Source: Halarchaeum grantii
GTDB taxonomy: Archaea > Halobacteriota > Halobacteria > Halobacteriales > Halobacteriaceae
Assembly: GCF_014647455.2 (NCBI RefSeq)
Contig: NZ_BMPF01000001.1
Span: forward strand, 744,001 to 808,000
DNA: 64,000 bases
Reading direction: 5' to 3'
The notes below the pieces were generated by a model. The model saw nothing but the letters and a program-made list of their open reading frames with translations, had not been told where the DNA came from and did no database searches. The position numbers were made by a program, and so were the translations under genes. Numbering within the stretch: position 1 is the stretch's first letter; every line of letters begins with the position of its first letter. Below, one piece after another: positions 61,867-64,000 of this stretch.

Positions 61867-62893
61867 GGAGGTCGTCGTAGCGCGCGCCGGTCTGCTTGAG
61901 CGTCGCGGTCGAGGGGAGGCGCTCGTGGTCGTAGGGGAGCGTCTCGACGGCGAGTTCGTCGACCTTCGCGTCGACGGCGTCGGGGTCGCGCCCGTGCACC
62001 ATCGTGAAGAGGTTGTACGGCCACTCCTGGTCGGACCGGCGCGGGCGGTGGTAGCAGAGGGTGACGTAGGGGAGTTCGCCGGCGGCGATTCCCCGCTCGT
62101 CGAGGGCGTCGTCGGGGACGTCCCAGACGACCATGCAGTTCGCGTCGAAGCCGGTCGCGAGGTGGTTGACGACGCAGCCGATGCGTTTGATGCAGTTCCC
62201 GGCGAGCAGGTCCCGAAGCGCGTCGAGGACGGCATCGACGTCGGCGCCGACGGCGTCCGCGACGTCCCGATAGGGCGTGCGGGTGAGCGGGAAGCCGTCC
62301 TGGACGGCGAGGAGGACGTCGCCCTCGAGTTCGGTGAGGTCGCGGCGGGCGTCCTCGGTGACGCGCGTCGCGGAGACGTCGGTCTCCATGGCGCTCTCGC
62401 GCGCGAAGCGGTCGGAGTTGACGACGGGGAACTCGAGGTCGATGTAGTAGTCGGTGCGCATCGGGAGGTTGAGGACGTCGAGGCCGGTTCGGGCCTCGAT
62501 GTCGGCGAGGATGCGGTCGCGGACCTCGCGGCTCCCGGCGGTGACGACGAACCACATGTTCCACGGGTTGTCGCGCCGGTAGTTGTGGTTCACCTGCCGG
62601 TAGGAGTTCACGACGTCGGCCACCTCCTCGAAGCGCGCGTCGGGCACGCGGAGGGCGGCGAGCGTCGAGGAGCCGATGACGGGCGGGTTGAGGACGGCGC
62701 CGAAGCGCCGGAAGACGCCGACGTCCCGGAGGCGCGCGACGCGGTCGTGGGCGTCGCGTTCGGTCGTGCCGAAGTCGTCGGCGACGGCGCGGAACGGGCG
62801 TTCGACGAGCGGGAAGCCGCTCTGGTAGCCGTCGACGAGCCGCGCGTCGACGTCGTCGAGCGCGTCGCGCCAGTCCCCCTCGAGCGCGGACAT
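61856..62893 (-). CDS. ahbAB: fused AhbA-AhbB siroheme decarboxylase (Lrp/AsnC-like)
   Basis: Decarboxylates siroheme to 12,18-didecarboxysiroheme in the alternative, siroheme-dependent haem pathway of archaea. 345 residues containing two complete NirD/L-AhbA/B units: residues 1-170 with VNHNYRRDNPWNMWFV (His103) and 185-345 with CYHRPRRSDQEWPYNLFTMVHG (about 278-299). Each unit has an AsnC-like HTH and an RAM-like fold, which is why such proteins are often annotated Lrp/AsnC regulators. Both halves keep the His/Arg-rich substrate motif. In other organisms AhbA and AhbB are usually separate subunits. Confidence 0.85.
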   Translation of the reverse strand: MSALEGDWRDALDDVDARLVDGYQSGFPLVERPFRAVADDFGTTERDAHDRVARLRDVGVFRRFGAVLNPPVIGSSTLAALRVPDARFEEVADVVNSYRQVNHNYRRDNPWNMWFVVTAGSREVRDRILADIEARTGLDVLNLPMRTDYYIDLEFPVVNSDRFARESAMETDVSATRVTEDARRDLTELEGDVLLAVQDGFPLTRTPYRDVADAVGADVDAVLDALRDLLAGNCIKRIGCVVNHLATGFDANCMVVWDVPDDALDERGIAAGELPYVTLCYHRPRRSDQEWPYNLFTMVHGRDPDAVDAKVDELAVETLPYDHERLPSTATLKQTGARYDDLLTR

Positions 62894-62983
62894 ACCCGTC
62901 CGTAGGCGGGCGCCCCACTACCGTGTATCGGTTCCGCGCGCGCCGGTCGCGCTCGACGACGAAAGCGCGGAGCCGCGATGGGA

Positions 62984-62990
62984 GATTTTA
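62984..62990 (+). promoter_or_regulatory. TATA element of the TrpD-like gene
   Basis: gatttta, centred 29 bp before the ATG at 63017. Confidence 0.5.
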
Positions 62991-63016
62991 CGGCCGCCGC
63001 GTCCGTAGGTCCACGT

Positions 63017-64000
63017 ATGTCGACGATATCCGAGTCCGAGGGCGAGGAGTACGGCGAGTGGCCGCTGAAGCGCCTGATGAGTGAGGTCGTCGGGTCCGGC
63101 CCGAAGTCCGCCGAGGACATGACGGCCGCACAGGCGACGGAGGCCTTCGAGCGCATCCTCGGCGGCGCACCCGAGGACACCACGCTCGGCGCGTTCTGGC
63201 TGGCGAACCGATGGAAGAAGAACGTCCCCGAGGAGCTCGGGGCGTTCCTCGACGTGATGGACCGCGAGTCCGTGGTGCGCGCCGCGCCCGACTGCGACCC
63301 GGTGGACTGCGGCGCGAACTACGACGGGAAGGGCCGCTCGGCGCTCCTCGGTGTGGCGGCGGGCGTCGTCGCGGCGAGCGCGGGCACGCCCGTCGTCGTC
63401 CACTCCGGCGACCGCGTCCCCTCTGGAAACGGCGTCGCGTACAAGCACGTCCTCGACGAGCTCGGCGTCGAGACGGACCTCGACCCCGAGGCGTCCGCGC
63501 GCATGACGGACGACGTCGGCTTCGGCTTCTACTACCAGCCGAGCTTCAACCCGGGCGTCCACGCGCTCCTCGAGCGCCGCAACGAGATGGGCGTGCGGAC
63601 GTTCGTGAACACGGTGGAGACGCTCGCGAACCCCGCTGACGCCGACGTCCACCTCGGGAGCTTCTACCACCTCGCGTTCGCGAAGAAGATCGTGGAGACG
63701 GTCCGCGAGAGCGAGGAAGCGACCGTCTCGCGCGTCCTCATGTTCCAAGGGATGGAGGGGTACGACGACGTCCGCCCCGGGTCGACGACGGTCGCGGAGT
63801 GGAACGAGGGCGACGACCTCGCGGACTTCACGGTCGAGACGGCCGAGTACGGCATGGACGTCGAGAACGAGGACCTACAGGTCGAGGACGTCGCCGCCGA
63901 CTCCGCCGCCATCACCGAGGCCGTGCTCGCCGGTGAGCGCGACGACGCGTTCGCGGACGCGGTCGCGCTGAACGCCGCGCTGCGCCTCTACGCCGCCGAG
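63017..64000 (+). CDS. TrpD-like (anthranilate phosphoribosyltransferase family) protein, 3' truncated by window
   Basis: 328 codons are open and the frame continues past the right edge. Family order: an all-alpha N-terminal domain (1-75; PLKRLMSEVVGSGPKSAEDM and ATEAFERILGG), then an alpha/beta domain. The Gly-rich PRPP loop normally GTGGD reads VDCGANYDGKGRSALL, the HGNRA-like block reads HSGDRVPSG, and RTFVNTVETLANPADADVHLG matches the NPA block. The altered PRPP loop suggests a paralogue with other activity (YbiB-like) rather than tryptophan synthesis itself. Divergent from ahbAB. Confidence 0.72.
   Translation, partial: MSTISESEGEEYGEWPLKRLMSEVVGSGPKSAEDMTAAQATEAFERILGGAPEDTTLGAFWLANRWKKNVPEELGAFLDVMDRESVVRAAPDCDPVDCGANYDGKGRSALLGVAAGVVAASAGTPVVVHSGDRVPSGNGVAYKHVLDELGVETDLDPEASARMTDDVGFGFYYQPSFNPGVHALLERRNEMGVRTFVNTVETLANPADADVHLGSFYHLAFAKKIVETVRESEEATVSRVLMFQGMEGYDDVRPGSTTVAEWNEGDDLADFTVETAEYGMDVENEDLQVEDVAADSAAITEAVLAGERDDAFADAVALNAALRLYAAE

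Overview
The window is a 64 kb piece of a haloarchaeal chromosome (class Halobacteria). The evidence is very high GC, strongly acidic predicted proteins, many start codons with an archaeal TATA-like element 26-30 bp upstream (leaderless transcripts), and marker genes such as HMG-CoA reductase, MptA, GatD, aIF1, DUF63, SAMP1, KaiC-like ATPases and a HerA/NurA pair. It is ordinary core chromosome. I see no insertion sequence, CRISPR array, integrase, replication origin or rRNA. Genus cannot be assigned from the sequence alone.

Layout. 0-5 kb: end of an alcohol dehydrogenase, isopentenyl-diphosphate isomerase, an SDR, a MoaB/5-FCL-like pair and small haloarchaeal genes. 5-8 kb: pyrG-guaA(b), both GTP/CTP-forming amidotransferase-type enzymes, translationally coupled. 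8-12 kb: alcohol dehydrogenase, hydrolase, PspA and a membrane partner. 12-17.5 kb: thrS-HPP, a DgcN/DgcA-like D-glutamate pair, and a Vms1-like peptidyl-tRNA hydrolase. 17.6-22 kb: a glycosylation-rich secreted protein with an HTH regulator, gatD and a GNAT. 22-28 kb: SAMP1 and a divergent potassium-handling locus with paired palindromes, an HPP-Usp fusion, and uridine phosphorylase. 28-37 kb: beta-propeller proteins, DUF63, deoC, an AI-2E family permease, the tRNA methylthiotransferase e-MtaB, and a Mn-type CDF. 37-45 kb: zinc ribbon, map, icd, aIF1, hmgA, amidohydrolase. 45-50 kb: nadA-nadB-nadC and gpmI. 50-54 kb: nurA, DUF7113-like, herA, usp. 54-55 kb: a less GC-rich islet with a small membrane protein and a run of stable hairpins. 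55-64 kb: KaiC-like ATPase, NAD kinase, mptA, a TrmB regulator with a palindrome at its own start, DUF255 protein, fxsA, tRNA-Ile, a fused AhbA-AhbB siroheme decarboxylase, and a TrpD-like gene running off the end.

How the genes work together. Isoprenoid lipid supply is covered by hmgA and idi; pyridine nucleotide synthesis by nadABC plus NAD kinase; molybdopterin and pterin metabolism by moaB, mptA and a 5-FCL-like gene; K+ homeostasis by three channel/RCK-type proteins; DNA end repair by HerA/NurA; translation fidelity by ThrRS, GatD, e-MtaB, aIF1, MetAP and VLRF1. Adjacent same-strand genes often overlap by TGATG, ATGA or GTGA, which suggests coupled translation. The most interesting non-coding signals are the paired palindromes in the K+ locus, the hairpin array at 54.6-54.8 kb, a single TATA element placed to serve two divergent genes near 9.47 kb, and the palindrome at the TrmB-family gene start.
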